From Litoreibacter meonggei (GTDB taxonomy: Bacteria; Pseudomonadota; Alphaproteobacteria; Rhodobacterales; Rhodobacteraceae), in assembly GCF_003663885.1 (NCBI RefSeq), contig NZ_RCCE01000006.1:62001-126000 (forward strand): a stretch of 64,000 bases of DNA. Direction: 5' to 3'. The position numbers and the translations under genes were made by a program. A model generated the notes under the pieces. That model did no database searches, had not been told where the DNA came from, and was given only the letters and a program-made list of their open reading frames with translations. Shown here one piece after another: positions 47,724 to 60,407 of the stretch. Each line of letters begins with the position of its first letter. Within the stretch, counting starts at the first letter, position 1.

Positions 47724-48343
47724 GTCAGCCTCGCCGTTAGAATTTTTAGCCCCGCAAACCCGAACATAAGCCCAAAGCTGATCTCGAACCACCGCCGCAT
47801 CCTTTGATAGCCACGGATGAAGGCCGCGGTCGAGAACAGCAGCGCGTAGCCGAAAAACACCAGATTGGACACGACGAACAGCGCCGCGAAGGTCTCCCAA
47901 ACCACCCACATGTCAGAGCCGGGCGGCACCGCAATCGCAAAAATCGCCCCCCAGCTAAATATGGCCTTCGGGTTGGTTAGATGCAGCAGCAACCCCTTGA
48001 GGTAAATCGACCGCAACCCGCCGCGCTTGGCCTGCACGCTCGCCAGCGGTTTGTTCGACAGGCCCGACCGCAACGCCTTGATCCCCAGATACATCAGATA
48101 GGCCGCGCCCGCATAGCGCAGGATTTCCACCAGCCACGCATTCGCCAACATCAACGCGCTCATGCCCAGCGCTGCGGCCACGCCCCAAGACGCCGACCCG
48201 CACACGATCCCCGCTGCGACCGCCAGCCCCGCCGCGCGCCCCCGTTCCATAGAGGTTCCGGCAATCGCCAAGGTCGCAGGTCCGGGCGAGGCCCCCGCAA
48301 CCGCCCAGGCTACAAGCAGCAGCCCAAGCTCGACGCCGGTCAC
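47720..48343 (-). CDS. LysE-family exporter
   Basis: A 207-residue six-helix membrane protein of the LysE/RhtB family, which exports amino acids and related small molecules. The N-terminal [20 protein letters not shown] segment is the family signature; [13 protein letters not shown] and [20 protein letters not shown] follow. Substrate unknown. It overlaps pdxJ by four bases and is an addition to the usual pdxJ-acpS order. Confidence 0.9.
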   Translation of the reverse strand: MTGVELGLLLVAWAVAGASPGPATLAIAGTSMERGRAAGLAVAAGIVCGSASWGVAAALGMSALMLANAWLVEILRYAGAAYLMYLGIKALRSGLSNKPLASVQAKRGGLRSIYLKGLLLHLTNPKAIFSWGAIFAIAVPPGSDMWVVWETFAALFVVSNLVFFGYALLFSTAAFIRGYQRMRRWFEISFGLMFGFAGLKILTARLT

Positions 48344-49083
48344 GCGCGCGCCTCGTCCATCAAGCGGCGCATTTCTTTGATCGCTGGGTCCAGCCCCGTG
48401 AAGATCGCCTCGCCAATCAGGAAATGTCCGATATTCAGCTCGACGATTTCCGGCAGGGCGGCGACCGGCGTCACGCTGTCGAAGGTGAAGCCATGCCCCG
48501 CATGAACCTCCAGCCCCAACGAGTGGGCAAGTGTCGCCATGTCGCGCAGCCGCACAAACTCGGCGTCCCGCTCGTCAAAGCGCCCTTCGGCATGGGCGTC
48601 GCAATAGCCGCCTGCGTGCAATTCAATAATGTCTGCTCCAATGCGTGCCGCCGCGCGAACCTGTCGCTCGTCCGCGCCGATGAACAACGACACGCGCGTA
48701 CCCTCGGCCTTGAACGGCGTGATATATGCCGCCAACCGGTTGTCGTCGCCCGCGACATCCAGACCACCTTCCGTGGTCCTTTCCTCACGCCGTTCCGGCA
48801 CAAGGCAAACGGCATGCGGTTTGGCCGCCAAGGCAATCGCCTGCATCTCATCGGTGGCAGCCATCTCAAAGTTCAAAGGAATGGAAATCGCATCCTTGAG
48901 GGCCGCTATGTCTTCGTCACGAATGTGGCGCCGATCCTCGCGCAGATGCGCTGTGATGCCGTCCGCTCCTGCGTCTTGCGCCAAGAGTGCAGCACGGACC
49001 GGATCAGGGTTATCTCCACCACGGGCATTCCGAACAGTCGCAACGTGATCGATATTGACGCCAAGGCGCAGCTTACTGGTCAT
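48340..49083 (-). CDS. pdxJ: Pyridoxine 5'-phosphate synthase
   Basis: PdxJ, 247 residues, which condenses 1-deoxyxylulose 5-phosphate with 3-amino-2-oxopropyl phosphate in vitamin B6 synthesis. The start at 49083 ([20 protein letters not shown]) has AAAGGA eight bases upstream; the open frame runs further but is not family sequence. The conserved motifs [42 protein letters not shown] and [14 protein letters not shown] are all intact. Confidence 0.97.
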   Translation of the reverse strand: MTSKLRLGVNIDHVATVRNARGGDNPDPVRAALLAQDAGADGITAHLREDRRHIRDEDIAALKDAISIPLNFEMAATDEMQAIALAAKPHAVCLVPERREERTTEGGLDVAGDDNRLAAYITPFKAEGTRVSLFIGADERQVRAAARIGADIIELHAGGYCDAHAEGRFDERDAEFVRLRDMATLAHSLGLEVHAGHGFTFDSVTPVAALPEIVELNIGHFLIGEAIFTGLDPAIKEMRRLMDEARA

Positions 49084-49150
49084 GAGGGTCGTCCTTTGGA
49101 TAGCTCTGCTAGCCAGATCATAGGACAACGCACGGCAAGCTCAACAACGC

Positions 49151-49798
49151 TTATTGCACGCGACCATCCTCGGCCTTCTTGGCAGCCTTGCGCTGGCGAA
49201 TTTCTTCCAGCTTAGCTTTTATCCGCCCCTTGCGCCGATTTTGATAGGCGGAAATCAGGGGTGCGCTGACATAATAAGCAATAGTGCCCGCAACCACGCC
49301 AGGAATGAGGCCACCAATCATATACGGAAAGAACACTTCGTCATAAAATCCGGCCAGTCGATCCCAATGGGCCACGTCATCAGTGAACATCGACCAAAAA
49401 TTGTCCTTCAGGTCGCGCCACGCCCCGGCAAAGCGACGCGCGATATTCATGTTCTCTTCAAACTCGGTGCCTAACAGGAAGTGGCCGGTTTTCAACGACA
49501 CCACGCCAATCGGTAGATAGGTCAACGGGTTGCCAAAGAAAGTCGCCATCAGCGCGGCAAGGATGTTGCCCCGCATGACTTTACCAAGCCCCGCAGCGAT
49601 AAAAAAATGGAAGCCGTAGAAGGGCGTAAACGTAGTAAAAACTCCGGCAAAAACACCCCGCGCGATACGGTGAGGATCGTCAGGAAGGCGGCGAACACGG
49701 TGTTTGACATACCCGAACGCTCTGCCCCATCCGCCCTGAGGCCAGATCAGGTGCAGAGCCCACAGGGCCCAACTTTTTGGTGTCCGGCGTTTGAACAC
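49151..49798 (-). CDS. DUF2062 membrane protein
   Basis: A 215-residue protein of the DUF2062 family. Two or three hydrophobic segments (around GVFAGVFTTFTPFYGFHFFI, LMATFFGNPLTYLPIGVVSL and GGLIPGVVAGTIAYYVSAPL) carry the conserved GNPLTYLP-like motif. The C-terminus is a basic, charged tail with coiled-coil tendency (RRKGRIKAKLEEIRQRKAAK). Function unknown. It lies between rsh and pdxJ in the same direction, a common alphaproteobacterial context. Confidence 0.85.
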   Translation of the reverse strand: MFKRRTPKSWALWALHLIWPQGGWGRAFGYVKHRVRRLPDDPHRIARGVFAGVFTTFTPFYGFHFFIAAGLGKVMRGNILAALMATFFGNPLTYLPIGVVSLKTGHFLLGTEFEENMNIARRFAGAWRDLKDNFWSMFTDDVAHWDRLAGFYDEVFFPYMIGGLIPGVVAGTIAYYVSAPLISAYQNRRKGRIKAKLEEIRQRKAAKKAEDGRVQ

Positions 49799-49840
49799 GT
49801 GTGTTTTTACCTCTCCGCCCCGCTCAAACGGGGCAACTCA

Positions 49841-51964
<2,124 letters not shown>

Positions 51965-51994
51965 CCGTTGGTCCGCCGCCAATTTTGTAGAGCC

Positions 51995-52348
51995 TTACTT
52001 TGGCCCTTGTGCTTCCATCAAGGCCCGCAGCAACTTCTCTTCGGACATATCATCGTCGGCAGGCTTGTCCTGCTCAACACCCATGAGAAGCGCCATGGCG
52101 TCTTCTTCAGGCTCGTCCACTTCGATTTGTGTCTGGTTGCTTTCGATCATGCGCTCGCGCAACTCGTCAGCTGTTTGGGTCTCGTCTGCAATCTCGCGCA
52201 GGGATACAACAGGGTTTTTGTCGTTGTCGCGATCAACAGTAAGCGCATCACCGGCCGCAATCTCGCGGGCTCGATGGGACGCCAACATAACCAGCTCAAA
52301 GCGGTTAGGAACCTTGTCTACGCAATCTTCAACCGTCACGCGGGCCAT
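51995..52348 (-). CDS. rpoZ: RNA polymerase omega subunit
   Basis: Omega subunit, 117 residues. The core [20 protein letters not shown] and the helix [15 protein letters not shown] are typical; a longer acidic C-terminal tail ([20 protein letters not shown]) follows. GGAG five bases before the ATG. It stabilises beta' and, in proteobacteria, forms one ppGpp-binding site on RNA polymerase, which fits its place next to rsh. Confidence 0.95.
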   Translation of the reverse strand: MARVTVEDCVDKVPNRFELVMLASHRAREIAAGDALTVDRDNDKNPVVSLREIADETQTADELRERMIESNQTQIEVDEPEEDAMALLMGVEQDKPADDDMSEEKLLRALMEAQGPK

Positions 52349-52439
52349 TGGGGACTCCAGTCATTCACAGGGGATGTCAGACGGCACAACTAGGACCGTT
52401 AAAGGCTGAATACAACCTTAAAACCCCTCAAATCGGCTT

Positions 52440-53027
52440 CTACAGCGGGCAAATCGCGCCTTTTTCTTCCTGAGGAAGCTCGCTGAGCAGCTCGGTCACG
52501 CTTTGACCGGTCAAAGGATGCACCCAACTCGGCGCAATATCAGCCAAGGGAATCAATACAAATGCGCGATCTTGAATCCTCGGATGAGGCAAAATCAGCC
52601 TCTCTGGAGCCTCGTTCATCTGGCGCACAAGCTGCAGGTTGATCCAGCGCTCTACCGTTGCCTGATCCGGCACGATAGTACCACCATAATCAAGCAAATC
52701 CAGATCTAGCGTTCGAGCCGCCCAGCGCTCCTCGCGCACACGGCCGAACTCGGCCTCCACACGGTGCAGGTGCGTCAATAGCGCCTCTGCTGACAGGGCT
52801 GTCTCAAGGGTAATTGCGGCGTTCACATAATCCGGCCCGCTGTCCGCTGGAAAAGCAGGACTGCGGAAAAAACGGCTTTCAGCCAGCACGTTAACTGAGT
52901 CGCTCGAAATCGCCTGCTTAACCTCTCGCAGGGTAAATTCCGGCGATCCAGAACTTGACGTTGCGTTACTACCCAGCGCAACATGAGCTATTATCAGCCC
53001 TTTGTGACCCTCCGTGGGTTGCGGCAT
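52440..53027 (-). CDS. folK: HPPK (folate biosynthesis)
   Basis: 6-hydroxymethyl-7,8-dihydropterin pyrophosphokinase, 195 residues. Start of the fold is HVALGSNATSSSGSPEFTLR, then DYVNAAITLETALSAEALLT, and the signature EERWAARTLDLDLLDYGGTI with the metal-binding aspartates, followed by LILPHPRIQDRAFVLIPLAD. It is the first gene of the minus-strand run; folP and folB are not next to it. Confidence 0.93.
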   Translation of the reverse strand: MPQPTEGHKGLIIAHVALGSNATSSSGSPEFTLREVKQAISSDSVNVLAESRFFRSPAFPADSGPDYVNAAITLETALSAEALLTHLHRVEAEFGRVREERWAARTLDLDLLDYGGTIVPDQATVERWINLQLVRQMNEAPERLILPHPRIQDRAFVLIPLADIAPSWVHPLTGQSVTELLSELPQEEKGAICPL

Positions 53028-53121
53028 AAGCTTTTTTCCTTATGTTTGACGAGGCGTGTACGCCTACGCCCCTCACTCGGGGATTATTAATCGGGCTAAG
53101 CGTTTATCGGAAGGACATTTA

Positions 53122-53700
53122 ATGTTTTATAAAGACGAACGGCTGGCGCTGTTTATAGACGGGTCGAATCTATACGCCGCTGCCAAGTCTTTGGGGTTTG
53201 ATATTGACTACAAACTCCTAAGGCACGAGTTCATGCGTCGTGGCAAAATGCTGCGTGCATTCTACTACACAGCTTTGCTGGAGAATGACGATTATTCGCC
53301 CATTCGCCCGCTTGTCGACTGGCTGCACTACAACGGCTTCACCATGGTCACCAAACCGGCCAAGGAATACACTGACCGGGAAGGTCGGCGTAAGGTCAAA
53401 GGCAACATGGATATCGAATTGGCGGTCGATGCCATGGAACTAGCACCCCATGTGGATCATATCGTGATCTTCTCCGGTGATGGTGACTTCCGCCCGCTGG
53501 TCGAGTCAATCCAGCGCAAAGGCGTTCGCGTATCGGTCGTCTCGACGATCCGGTCCAACCCGCCGATGATCTCGGACGAATTACGCCGTCAAGCCGACAA
53601 CTTCATCGAGTTGGACGAGCTGCGCGACGTGATCGGTCGCCCCCCTCGTGAGGGCGATATGAGCTTTTCGCGAGAGCGAGAGACCGAAACCACCGAATAA
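53122..53700 (+). CDS. NYN-domain protein (LabA/DUF88 type)
   Basis: A 192-residue protein starting at 53122 (MFYKDERLALFIDGSNLYAA), backed by GGAAGGA about eight bases upstream. The NYN (PIN-like nuclease) fold shows the acidic residues in LFIDGSNLY, in KGNMDIELAVDAMELA and in IFSGDGDFRPLVESIQRKG, the expected metal-binding set. Family members are thought to act on RNA; the target is unknown. It is a single gene ended by the terminator at 53707 and divergent from folK. Confidence 0.9.
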   Translation: MFYKDERLALFIDGSNLYAAAKSLGFDIDYKLLRHEFMRRGKMLRAFYYTALLENDDYSPIRPLVDWLHYNGFTMVTKPAKEYTDREGRRKVKGNMDIELAVDAMELAPHVDHIVIFSGDGDFRPLVESIQRKGVRVSVVSTIRSNPPMISDELRRQADNFIELDELRDVIGRPPREGDMSFSRERETETTE

Positions 53701-53706
53701 CAAGTC

Positions 53707-53735
53707 AAACGCCGGGCAACACCCCGGCGTTTTTC
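53707..53735. terminator. Intrinsic terminator
   Basis: ACGCCGGG / CCCGGCGT stem, loop CAACAC, then TTTTTCG on the plus strand after the NYN gene. The reverse strand has AAACG before and TTTGACTTG after the stem, so it may also serve the convergent GNAT gene. Confidence 0.8.
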
Positions 53736-53737
53736 GT

Positions 53738-54196
53738 TCAGATCGTCGCACCGTCAACATCCAGATCATAAGTGACCCAGCCGGTGCGCGTTGCCAGTTG
53801 GTCATACAGCCCCCGCGCGCGGTAATTGTCGTCAGCAGTAATCCACCGCACCACACCCCAACCACGCTTGCGACCTTCTGCCTGCACAGCCGCAATAAGC
53901 GCCTCGCCGGCTTTTAGGCCTCGTGCGTCGGGGCTCACGAACAAATCATCCAGAAATCCACCCGTGCCTGCCGCTAACGGCCGCTCGAACGGTCTGTAAT
54001 GGGTCAATCCCACAAGCGCGCCGTCCACCTCCGCGACAAACCCGTTCACCTCATGGGCAGGGTCTATCAACCACTCCCAAACGCGGTCGCGCATGTCCTC
54101 GGTCTGGGCGACACCATAGAAGGCCGCATACCCCTTAAACAGCCCGCCCCAAGCCGCACGATCAGCCGCCGCCACGGCACGAATATTTAACGTCAC
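53738..54196 (-). CDS. GNAT-family N-acetyltransferase
   Basis: A 152-residue GNAT. The acetyl-CoA region is FLDDLFVSPDARGLKAGEAL (the R/Q-x-x-G-x-A-like loop as ARGLKAGEA), followed by GWGVVRWITADDNYRARGLY and the closing beta strand WVTYDLDV. Acceptor unknown. Stand-alone gene between the terminator at 53707 and the cytochrome gene. Confidence 0.85.
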   Translation of the reverse strand: MTLNIRAVAAADRAAWGGLFKGYAAFYGVAQTEDMRDRVWEWLIDPAHEVNGFVAEVDGALVGLTHYRPFERPLAAGTGGFLDDLFVSPDARGLKAGEALIAAVQAEGRKRGWGVVRWITADDNYRARGLYDQLATRTGWVTYDLDVDGATI

Positions 54197-54252
54197 GATA
54201 GAATCTCCTTTTCAAGAGACCCTATGCGACGCGACGCGCTCTATGCCAGCCC

Positions 54253-54684
54253 CTAACGGGTCATCGCACTATGCCGCTCTTGGACGTCTGCAGGCCAAGT
54301 GCTTTTGATGAAAGCGAGAACCGCCTTGATCTGGGCATCAGTCAACTCATCCTGAAAACCACGCATGTCGCTTTTGTACGTGCCACCAACCAGCGCTTCC
54401 GTACCGAATTTCGTAATCACAAACAGCTGCTCCTCCGCGTGGTGCCAAGTGTGGCCGGAAACATCATGGGGTGGGGCGGGCAGTTTGCCGTCCGGCCCAG
54501 GCTGCCGCCAGTTGGGTTGTCCCTCCAGATCAGCCCCATGACACGAGGCGCAGGCGCCGTCATAGATGAGCTTGCCCTCGGCTACGGTCGCTGGGTCGTT
54601 ATAGGCGTCAATCCGCTGCGCCTGCGCAGCAGGGATGCCCGCCGTCAAAGCCAGCACCACACCCACGAAAATTTGTCGTTTCAT
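54253..54684 (-). CDS. Periplasmic c-type cytochrome
   Basis: A 143-residue class I cytochrome c with a signal peptide ([20 protein letters not shown] followed by QAQ). The haem site is CASCH (C45, C48, H49); the axial Met is likely in [13 protein letters not shown] near residue 106. The fold resembles small soluble monohaem cytochromes that serve dehydrogenases or oxidases. No partner gene is adjacent; it is divergent from ispH by 146 bases. Confidence 0.85.
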   Translation of the reverse strand: MKRQIFVGVVLALTAGIPAAQAQRIDAYNDPATVAEGKLIYDGACASCHGADLEGQPNWRQPGPDGKLPAPPHDVSGHTWHHAEEQLFVITKFGTEALVGGTYKSDMRGFQDELTDAQIKAVLAFIKSTWPADVQERHSAMTR

Positions 54685-54830
54685 CTGATCTCAACTCCTC
54701 GATTGAGCCGCCCTTATCCGGCTTCCAGCAGGTGGAGGGTCAAGCGCCAAAAACACACATTTCCGCGAGCCACCACTGGACCCCGCTGGCCCAACCCCCT
54801 ACTTCATGCCTTAAGCAGGAGCGACACATC

Positions 54831-55781
54831 ATGACCAAGCCCCCCCTCACCCTCTATCTCGCCGCCCCGCGCGGGTTCTGCGCAGGCGTGGACCGCGCCA
54901 TCAAGATCGTGGAGATGGCCTTGGAGAAATGGGGCGCGCCCGTCTACGTGCGCCACGAAATCGTGCATAACAAGTATGTGGTCGACGCCCTGCGCGACCA
55001 AGGTGCTGTGTTCGTCGAGGAGCTTGACGAATGCCCCGATGACCGCCCGGTGATCTTCTCGGCCCATGGTGTCCCCAAAGCCGTCCCCGCCGCCGCCGCC
55101 AAGCGAGAGATGATCTACGTTGACGCCACTTGCCCGCTGGTCTCCAAGGTCCATATCGAGGCGGAGCGTCATCACTCCAACGGCTTGCAAATGGTGATGA
55201 TCGGCCATGCCGGCCACCCCGAAACCGTCGGCACCATGGGCCAGTTGCCCGAGGGCGAGGTCATTCTGGTCGAGACCCCCGAAGACGTCGCCACCATCAC
55301 CCCGCGCAATCCTGAAAAGCTGGCCTTCATCACCCAGACCACCCTGTCCGTCGATGATACCGCCGATGTGGTCACGGCCCTGCAAACCCGCTTCCCCGCG
55401 ATCATCGGACCGCACAAAGAAGACATCTGCTACGCCACCACCAACCGGCAAGAGGCGGTAAAAGCGATGGCCACCAAGACCAACGCGATGCTGGTCATCG
55501 GCGCGCCGAACTCCTCCAACTCCAGACGGCTGGTCGAGGTCGGAGCCAAGGCGGGTTGCACCTACGCGCAATTGGTGCAACGCGCCGCCGATATCGACTG
55601 GCGCGCGCTGGACGGTATCGACAGCATCGGCATCACCGCAGGCGCATCGGCCCCTGAAGTGCTGATCAACGAGGTCATCGACGCCTTCAAGGCGCGCTAC
55701 GACGTGACCGAGGAAATCGTGGAGACCGCCGTCGAGAACGTCGAATTCAAAGTCCCTCGCGTGTTGAGAGAACCGACATGA
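54831..55781 (+). CDS. ispH: HMBPP reductase IspH (LytB)
   Basis: 4-hydroxy-3-methylbut-2-enyl diphosphate reductase, 316 residues, last step of the MEP isoprenoid pathway. The start at 54831 ([20 protein letters not shown]) has AGGAG nine bases upstream. The three cysteines of the iron-sulfur cluster are in [10 protein letters not shown] (C17), [12 protein letters not shown] and [10 protein letters not shown]; the substrate-binding [10 protein letters not shown] motif is present. It is the first gene of a seven-gene overlapping run. Confidence 0.97.
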   Translation: MTKPPLTLYLAAPRGFCAGVDRAIKIVEMALEKWGAPVYVRHEIVHNKYVVDALRDQGAVFVEELDECPDDRPVIFSAHGVPKAVPAAAAKREMIYVDATCPLVSKVHIEAERHHSNGLQMVMIGHAGHPETVGTMGQLPEGEVILVETPEDVATITPRNPEKLAFITQTTLSVDDTADVVTALQTRFPAIIGPHKEDICYATTNRQEAVKAMATKTNAMLVIGAPNSSNSRRLVEVGAKAGCTYAQLVQRAADIDWRALDGIDSIGITAGASAPEVLINEVIDAFKARYDVTEEIVETAVENVEFKVPRVLREPT

Positions 55782-56734
55782 GTCTGCGGGCGCTCCTGGT
55801 TGGCGCTTTACTTCTGACCATGCCGGTGGCCGCACAAGACGATCGCCAAGCCGCCATCGTGACCGCGTTCGAGGCATGGATGTCCGACCACGGCATCACC
55901 AAAGCCTCCATCGCGGTGCTCGCAGGCGACGCCCGCGCACCAACGCTGACGAAGGGCTATGGCCGCGATGCCGCCGCGCCTGTCACATTGGCGAGCCTGT
56001 CAAAAGCCATCACCGGGGCTTGCATCGCCGTGTTCCAGCAAGAAGGCGTCTTCGACCTCGACGCGCAGATTTCAACGCTGATTGACGCCCCTGAAGGCGC
56101 AGGCAGTTTGCACGATTTCCTGTCGCAGACCTCCGGCTTTGACGAAGACCTGACCCAAGGCAAGCCGTGGCATCTGGAAGCCGACCGCACGCCGCGCCAT
56201 AAGCTCGCGACCAAACTAGCGCTGGACGCCCCCCGGGCAGACGCGTCCTTCCGCTACAACAACGCCAATTACGCCGTTTTGGGGGCCGTGATCGACGCCC
56301 ATGCGCAACAGGACTACGAAGCCGATTGCCGGTCGCTGGTCCTCGATCCGCTGGGCATCGCCACCGCAGCACTCGACCCTGTCTGGGCCCCGCTGGGTGC
56401 GTGGGGCGGCTGGTCCATGTCGGTCGGCGATTACGCCCGTTTTGCGAAGGAATGGTTCGGCAGTCCCCGCAACATCGGGCGCGCGCCGCTTGACTGGCCC
56501 CATGCCGAGCTTGGGCGCGGTGCGAAGTATGTGATGGGGTCTTTCTATCGTAATCTAAAGGGGCGCAACGTCTTCTGGCACGCGGGATTGCTGTGCTGGG
56601 GCGACGAGGGTGACGGCTCCTATTTTGCCAGCTACGGCGGCGAAATGGTCGTGGTGGTCAGCTACGCGGCCTGCCTGGAGGACGGCGCTCTTGGCGATTT
56701 GGACACAGTCTTGTTCAAAGCCGCGCTGCGCTAG
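55778..56734 (+). CDS. Exported serine hydrolase, beta-lactamase class C fold
   Basis: A 318-residue protein with a signal peptide ([20 protein letters not shown]). The S-x-x-K motif is S73-L-S-K76; the second motif may be Y-N-N in [13 protein letters not shown]; the third motif region could be WHAGLLCWG near the C-terminus (H-A-G in place of K-T-G). This is the pattern of serine hydrolases / D-Ala-D-Ala-type peptidases rather than a proven beta-lactamase. It overlaps the ispH stop by four bases. Confidence 0.85.
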   Translation: MSLRALLVGALLLTMPVAAQDDRQAAIVTAFEAWMSDHGITKASIAVLAGDARAPTLTKGYGRDAAAPVTLASLSKAITGACIAVFQQEGVFDLDAQISTLIDAPEGAGSLHDFLSQTSGFDEDLTQGKPWHLEADRTPRHKLATKLALDAPRADASFRYNNANYAVLGAVIDAHAQQDYEADCRSLVLDPLGIATAALDPVWAPLGAWGGWSMSVGDYARFAKEWFGSPRNIGRAPLDWPHAELGRGAKYVMGSFYRNLKGRNVFWHAGLLCWGDEGDGSYFASYGGEMVVVVSYAACLEDGALGDLDTVLFKAALR

Positions 56735-56807
56735 AAGGGGCCGCGCGGCGCGTGACATCTTCGCCTGCCATGATATCTCTGTATTACGCAACCGGAGCAC
56801 CCTGCCC

Positions 56808-57422
56808 ATGATCACCACCCAATTCCTGCTCACCGCCCTCGTCGTCGTCCTCGCCCCCGGCACCGGCGTCATCTACACGCTGGCCATGGGCCTCGGCCAA
56901 GGCCGCCGCGCCGCACTCTGGGCGGCGTTAGGCTGTACCTTCGGCATCGTTCCCCACCTCGCCGCCGCCACGCTGGGGCTGGCCGCAGTGCTGCACACCT
57001 CTGCTCTGCTGTTCCAGATCGTCAAATTCGCAGGCGTCGCCTATCTGCTCTATCTCGCGTGGCAGATGCTCAAATCCGGCGGAACGCTCTCCGTAAACAG
57101 TACGCAATCCGCGCAAAACGGCTGGCAAATTGCCCGCCGTGGCGCATTGATCAACATCCTGAACCCCAAGCTGTCGATCTTCTTTCTGGCCCTTCTGCCC
57201 CCCTTCCTGTCCGGCAACCCCGCCTCTGTCACGATTGAGATGACCCTGCTGGGCACGGTCTTCATGGCTCTCACCTTCGCGGTCTTCGTGCTTTATGGCC
57301 TCTTCGCCGCCCGCGCCCGCGATGCGATCCTCGGCTCCGAGCGGGTGCTAAAATGGCTCAACCGCTCCTTCGCCGCAATCTTCGCGGGTCTCGCCGGGAA
57401 GCTGGCCCTAGAGCGCGCGTGA
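56808..57422 (+). CDS. LysE-family exporter
   Basis: A 204-residue LysE/RhtB-type membrane exporter, starting at 56808 (MITTQFLLTALVVVLAPGTG). The APGTGVIYTLAMGLGQGRRA signature, the LLYLAWQMLKSGG segment and the NILNPKLSIFFLALLPPFL block are typical. It is not a close copy of the LysE gene at 47720. It follows the hydrolase after 73 bases and overlaps the next gene. Confidence 0.9.
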   Translation: MITTQFLLTALVVVLAPGTGVIYTLAMGLGQGRRAALWAALGCTFGIVPHLAAATLGLAAVLHTSALLFQIVKFAGVAYLLYLAWQMLKSGGTLSVNSTQSAQNGWQIARRGALINILNPKLSIFFLALLPPFLSGNPASVTIEMTLLGTVFMALTFAVFVLYGLFAARARDAILGSERVLKWLNRSFAAIFAGLAGKLALERA

Positions 57423-57856
57423 TCCCCCGCCCCGCCCTCACCCTTGGCCTTGCGGGGTTGCTACCGTTCCTGTGGGGCGCGCTCGGCGTGCTGGTCCCCG
57501 TCATCGACGACCAGACCACCTCGCTTCTCAGCCAGCGCTTCGGCGCGTCCTACATTCTGATCTCCTACGGCACGGTGATCTTGTGCTTCATGTCCGGAGT
57601 GCTCTGGGGCTTTGCCACCAAAACCAACGCCGCCGCAGCCTATGCGCTGAGCACCTTGCCCGCCCTATGGGCGTTCTTCACCATCGGCGGCGGTGGCGCG
57701 CGCCCGACCACCGCCGTGCTGATCGGCTTCCTTCTGGTCTTCGCCTGCGACGTGCAATTCGCGCGCTGGAACCTCACGCCCGCATGGTGGCTCAAACTCC
57801 GCGCCTTGCTGACGGTGATTGTCTGCGCCTGCCTTCTCATAGGAGTCTACGCATGA
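57419..57856 (+). CDS. DUF3429 membrane protein
   Basis: A 145-residue protein starting at a GTG that overlaps the LysE stop (GTGA). Four or more transmembrane helices: LGLAGLLPFLWGALGVLV, then ASYILISYGTVILCFMSGVL with the motif GVLWGFATKT, AYALSTLPALWAFFTIGGGG and a last helix at LLTVIVCACLLIGVY. This matches the DUF3429 family. Function unknown. It overlaps the methyltransferase start by four bases. Confidence 0.8.
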   Translation: MIPRPALTLGLAGLLPFLWGALGVLVPVIDDQTTSLLSQRFGASYILISYGTVILCFMSGVLWGFATKTNAAAAYALSTLPALWAFFTIGGGGARPTTAVLIGFLLVFACDVQFARWNLTPAWWLKLRALLTVIVCACLLIGVYA

Positions 57857-58443
57857 GCGACAAGGAAACTATCGACGTCTACAACGCCCGTGCAGCCACT
57901 TACGCGGATACGTTCGCGCGCACCAAGCCCGACGCCGACCTGCGGGCCTTCATGGAGGCGGTCACGCCCAACGGCGACATACTCGACCTCGGCTGCGGCC
58001 CGGGCAACTCCGCCGCGATGATGCAGGCGGCGGGCTTCACGGTAGAAGCCACCGACGCCTCCCCCGAGATGATCCGCATCGCCCGCGAGCAGCACGAGGT
58101 CGACGCCCGCCTCGCCACCTTCGACGACATCTCGGGGAGCGACCTCTATGACGGCATCTGGGCGAATTTCTCGCTGCTCCACGCGCCGAAAGCCGATATG
58201 CCCCGCCATCTGTCTGCCCTCCGCAAGGCGTTGAAACCCGGCGGGATATTCCATATCGGTCTCAAGATCGGGGACGACGCCAACCGCGACAAGATCGGGC
58301 GGCTCTACAGCTACTATCAGGAAGACGAATTGAAACACCTTCTCACAAACGCGGGCTTTACCCCGCGCACCACCCGCCTCGGCGCGGAGCCGGGGCTTGA
58401 CGGCACCGTCGCCCCCTTCATCATCGTGCTGTCCGATGGCTGA
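57853..58443 (+). CDS. Class I SAM-dependent methyltransferase
   Basis: A 196-residue methyltransferase. Motif I is [16 protein letters not shown] (residues about 43-58), the acidic residue after strand two is in [15 protein letters not shown], and the later motifs are [10 protein letters not shown] and [15 protein letters not shown]. Preceded by AGGAG and overlapping the DUF3429 stop. Substrate unknown; its 3' end overlaps rnhA by eight bases. Confidence 0.9.
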   Translation: MSDKETIDVYNARAATYADTFARTKPDADLRAFMEAVTPNGDILDLGCGPGNSAAMMQAAGFTVEATDASPEMIRIAREQHEVDARLATFDDISGSDLYDGIWANFSLLHAPKADMPRHLSALRKALKPGGIFHIGLKIGDDANRDKIGRLYSYYQEDELKHLLTNAGFTPRTTRLGAEPGLDGTVAPFIIVLSDG

Positions 58444-58885
58444 GTTGTTCGCCTACACGGATGGCGCATGTTCCGGCAATCCTGGCCCCGGCGGCTGGGG
58501 CGCGATCCTCATCGCCCGCGAAGGTGGCACCGTGGTCAAAGAACGCGAACTCAAGGGCGGAGAGCCCAACACCACCAACAACCGCATGGAAATGCTGGCC
58601 GCGATCAACGTGCTGGAAACACTCAGCCGCGCGTCGAAGCTGACCATCGTGACCGACAGTTCCTACGTCAAAGACGGTATCACCAAATGGATTCACGGCT
58701 GGAAGGCCAAAGGCTGGAAAAAGAAGGGCGGCGAGATCAAGAATATCGACCTCTGGAAGCGCCTCGACGAAGCGCAAGCCCGACACACCGTCACATGGGA
58801 ATGGGTCAAGGGCCACGCAGGCCACCCCGAGAACGAGCGCGCCGACGAGCTGGCCCGCGCGGGCATGGCCCCGTTCAAGCCATGA
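58436..58885 (+). CDS. rnhA: Ribonuclease HI
   Basis: RNase HI, 149 residues, which removes RNA from RNA-DNA hybrids. The catalytic acidic residues are D9 in [18 protein letters not shown], the Glu in [14 protein letters not shown], the Asp in [12 protein letters not shown] and the Asp in [12 protein letters not shown]; the basic handle region [20 protein letters not shown] is present. The start overlaps the methyltransferase stop by eight bases. Confidence 0.97.
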   Translation: MAELFAYTDGACSGNPGPGGWGAILIAREGGTVVKERELKGGEPNTTNNRMEMLAAINVLETLSRASKLTIVTDSSYVKDGITKWIHGWKAKGWKKKGGEIKNIDLWKRLDEAQARHTVTWEWVKGHAGHPENERADELARAGMAPFKP

Positions 58886-59502
58886 CGTCGCTGGTCTATC
58901 TCGACTACGCGTCGGTCTTCGTCTTCGCCCTCACCGGCGCGCTGGTCGCCAGCCGCGCCCAGCTTGATATCGTGGGCTTCGTCTTCATCGCTTGCCTGAC
59001 TGCCGTGGGCGGTGGCACGGTCCGCGACGTGCTGCTCGACCGCCCCGTGTTCTGGATGGAGGAGCCGACCTTCATCATAGTCGCCTCCGTTGCAGCCTTC
59101 ATCGTGTTCTTCACCGCCCACCTGCTGGAATCCCGCTACCGCTCGATCTTGTGGATCGACGCGCTGGCGCTGGCCGTGGCCGTTCCCGCAGGGGTTGCGG
59201 CGGCGGTCGCAATGGATGCGACATGGCCCATCGTACTGATCATGGGCATCTCGACCGGCTGCTTCGGCGGCCTGATGCGCGACGTGGTCTGCAACGAGGT
59301 GCCGTTGGTCCTCAAACAAGGCGAGCTTTACGTCACCTGCGCCTTCGCAGGCGCGGGCGCTGCCGTGGGCTTGCTGGCCCTTGGCCAGCCCCTGCCCATA
59401 GCGCTCCTCGGCTGCGCCATCGTCACACTGGCCTTGCGCACCGGCTCCCTCGCCTTCGGCTGGAGCCTTCCCGTCTACAAAAGCCGACCGCCCCGCGTTT
59501 AG
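58882..59502 (+). CDS. TRIC-type (UPF0126) membrane channel
   Basis: A 206-residue membrane protein starting at 58882, overlapping the rnhA stop (ATGA). The two similar halves carry the family motif twice: [20 protein letters not shown] in the first repeat and [20 protein letters not shown] in the second, with about seven hydrophobic helices. Bacterial TRIC proteins conduct monovalent cations. Its stop overlaps the convergent fmt stop by four bases. Confidence 0.9.
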   Translation: MTSLVYLDYASVFVFALTGALVASRAQLDIVGFVFIACLTAVGGGTVRDVLLDRPVFWMEEPTFIIVASVAAFIVFFTAHLLESRYRSILWIDALALAVAVPAGVAAAVAMDATWPIVLIMGISTGCFGGLMRDVVCNEVPLVLKQGELYVTCAFAGAGAAVGLLALGQPLPIALLGCAIVTLALRTGSLAFGWSLPVYKSRPPRV

Positions 59503-60407
59503 GAAAAGCGCTCCGGCGGCGTCCAACCTTGCGTCACAATCGCCGCGTCGGCGGCCTTCTTGCCCGCCCGTTGCAGCGTCAGGATCGAAACGGCCCCGTC
59601 GCCGGTGCCAACCAATAGCGCCCCGCCGGTCAGTTGCACCTCGCCCGCAGGAAGATCCTGCGCGACCGCAGCGGCCCGCAGGCATTTGACGCGCTCGCCC
59701 TCCGCCTCGGTCCACGCCCCCGGAAACGGCGACAGCCCATTAATCTGGCGCGCAATCTCGGCCGAGCTACACGTCCAGTCGATCCGCGCCTCTGCCTTGT
59801 CGATCTTGGCGGCGTAGGTCACGCCGTCCTCCGGCTGTGGCTCCGCCGCCAGCTCGTCCAGACGTGAAAGCGCGTCGACAATCATCCGCGCGCCTATGGC
59901 GCTCAGCCGGTCGTGCAATGCGCCCGTGGTCTCTGTAGCGCCGATGCCGGTCGCCTCACGCAGCAACACCGGCCCCGTGTCCAGCCCTGCCTCCATCTGC
60001 ATGATGCAGATGCCCGTCTCAGCATCCCCCGCCATGATGGCGCGATGGATCGGCGCGGCCCCGCGCCAGCGCGGCAACAACGAGGCGTGGATATTCAGGC
60101 ACCCCCGCTTCGGCGCGTCTAGCACGGCTTGCGGCAGGATCAGCCCGTAGGCCACGACCACCGCCACATCCGCGCCCAGCGCGGCGAACTCCTCTTGCTC
60201 GGCCGCGCCCTTCAGCGACACTGGATGGCGCACTACCAAGCCCAAGTCCTCGGCCCGCGCCTGCACAGGCGACGGTCGGTCCTTCTTGCCCCGTCCCGCA
60301 GGGCGCGGCGGTTGGGAATAGACGGCGACGATTTCGTGACCCGCCTCGACCACAGCCTCCAGAACCGGAACAGAAAACTCCGGCGTGCCCATAAAAACAA
60401 TTTTCAT
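59499..60407 (-). CDS. fmt: Methionyl-tRNA formyltransferase
   Basis: Fmt, 302 residues, which formylates initiator Met-tRNA with 10-formyl-tetrahydrofolate. Landmarks are [40 protein letters not shown] with the HASLLP catalytic region, [20 protein letters not shown] and the C-terminal OB-like domain. It is the last gene of the def-def-def-fmt unit, overlapping the deformylase-like gene by four bases. Confidence 0.97.
   Translation of the reverse strand: MKIVFMGTPEFSVPVLEAVVEAGHEIVAVYSQPPRPAGRGKKDRPSPVQARAEDLGLVVRHPVSLKGAAEQEEFAALGADVAVVVAYGLILPQAVLDAPKRGCLNIHASLLPRWRGAAPIHRAIMAGDAETGICIMQMEAGLDTGPVLLREATGIGATETTGALHDRLSAIGARMIVDALSRLDELAAEPQPEDGVTYAAKIDKAEARIDWTCSSAEIARQINGLSPFPGAWTEAEGERVKCLRAAAVAQDLPAGEVQLTGGALLVGTGDGAVSILTLQRAGKKAADAAIVTQGWTPPERFS

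Noticed and set aside
54804-55877. Open frame of 357 codons antisense to ispH
   Set aside because: Fully covered by ispH, which has its cluster cysteines; the antisense product is low-complexity Gly/Asp/His.
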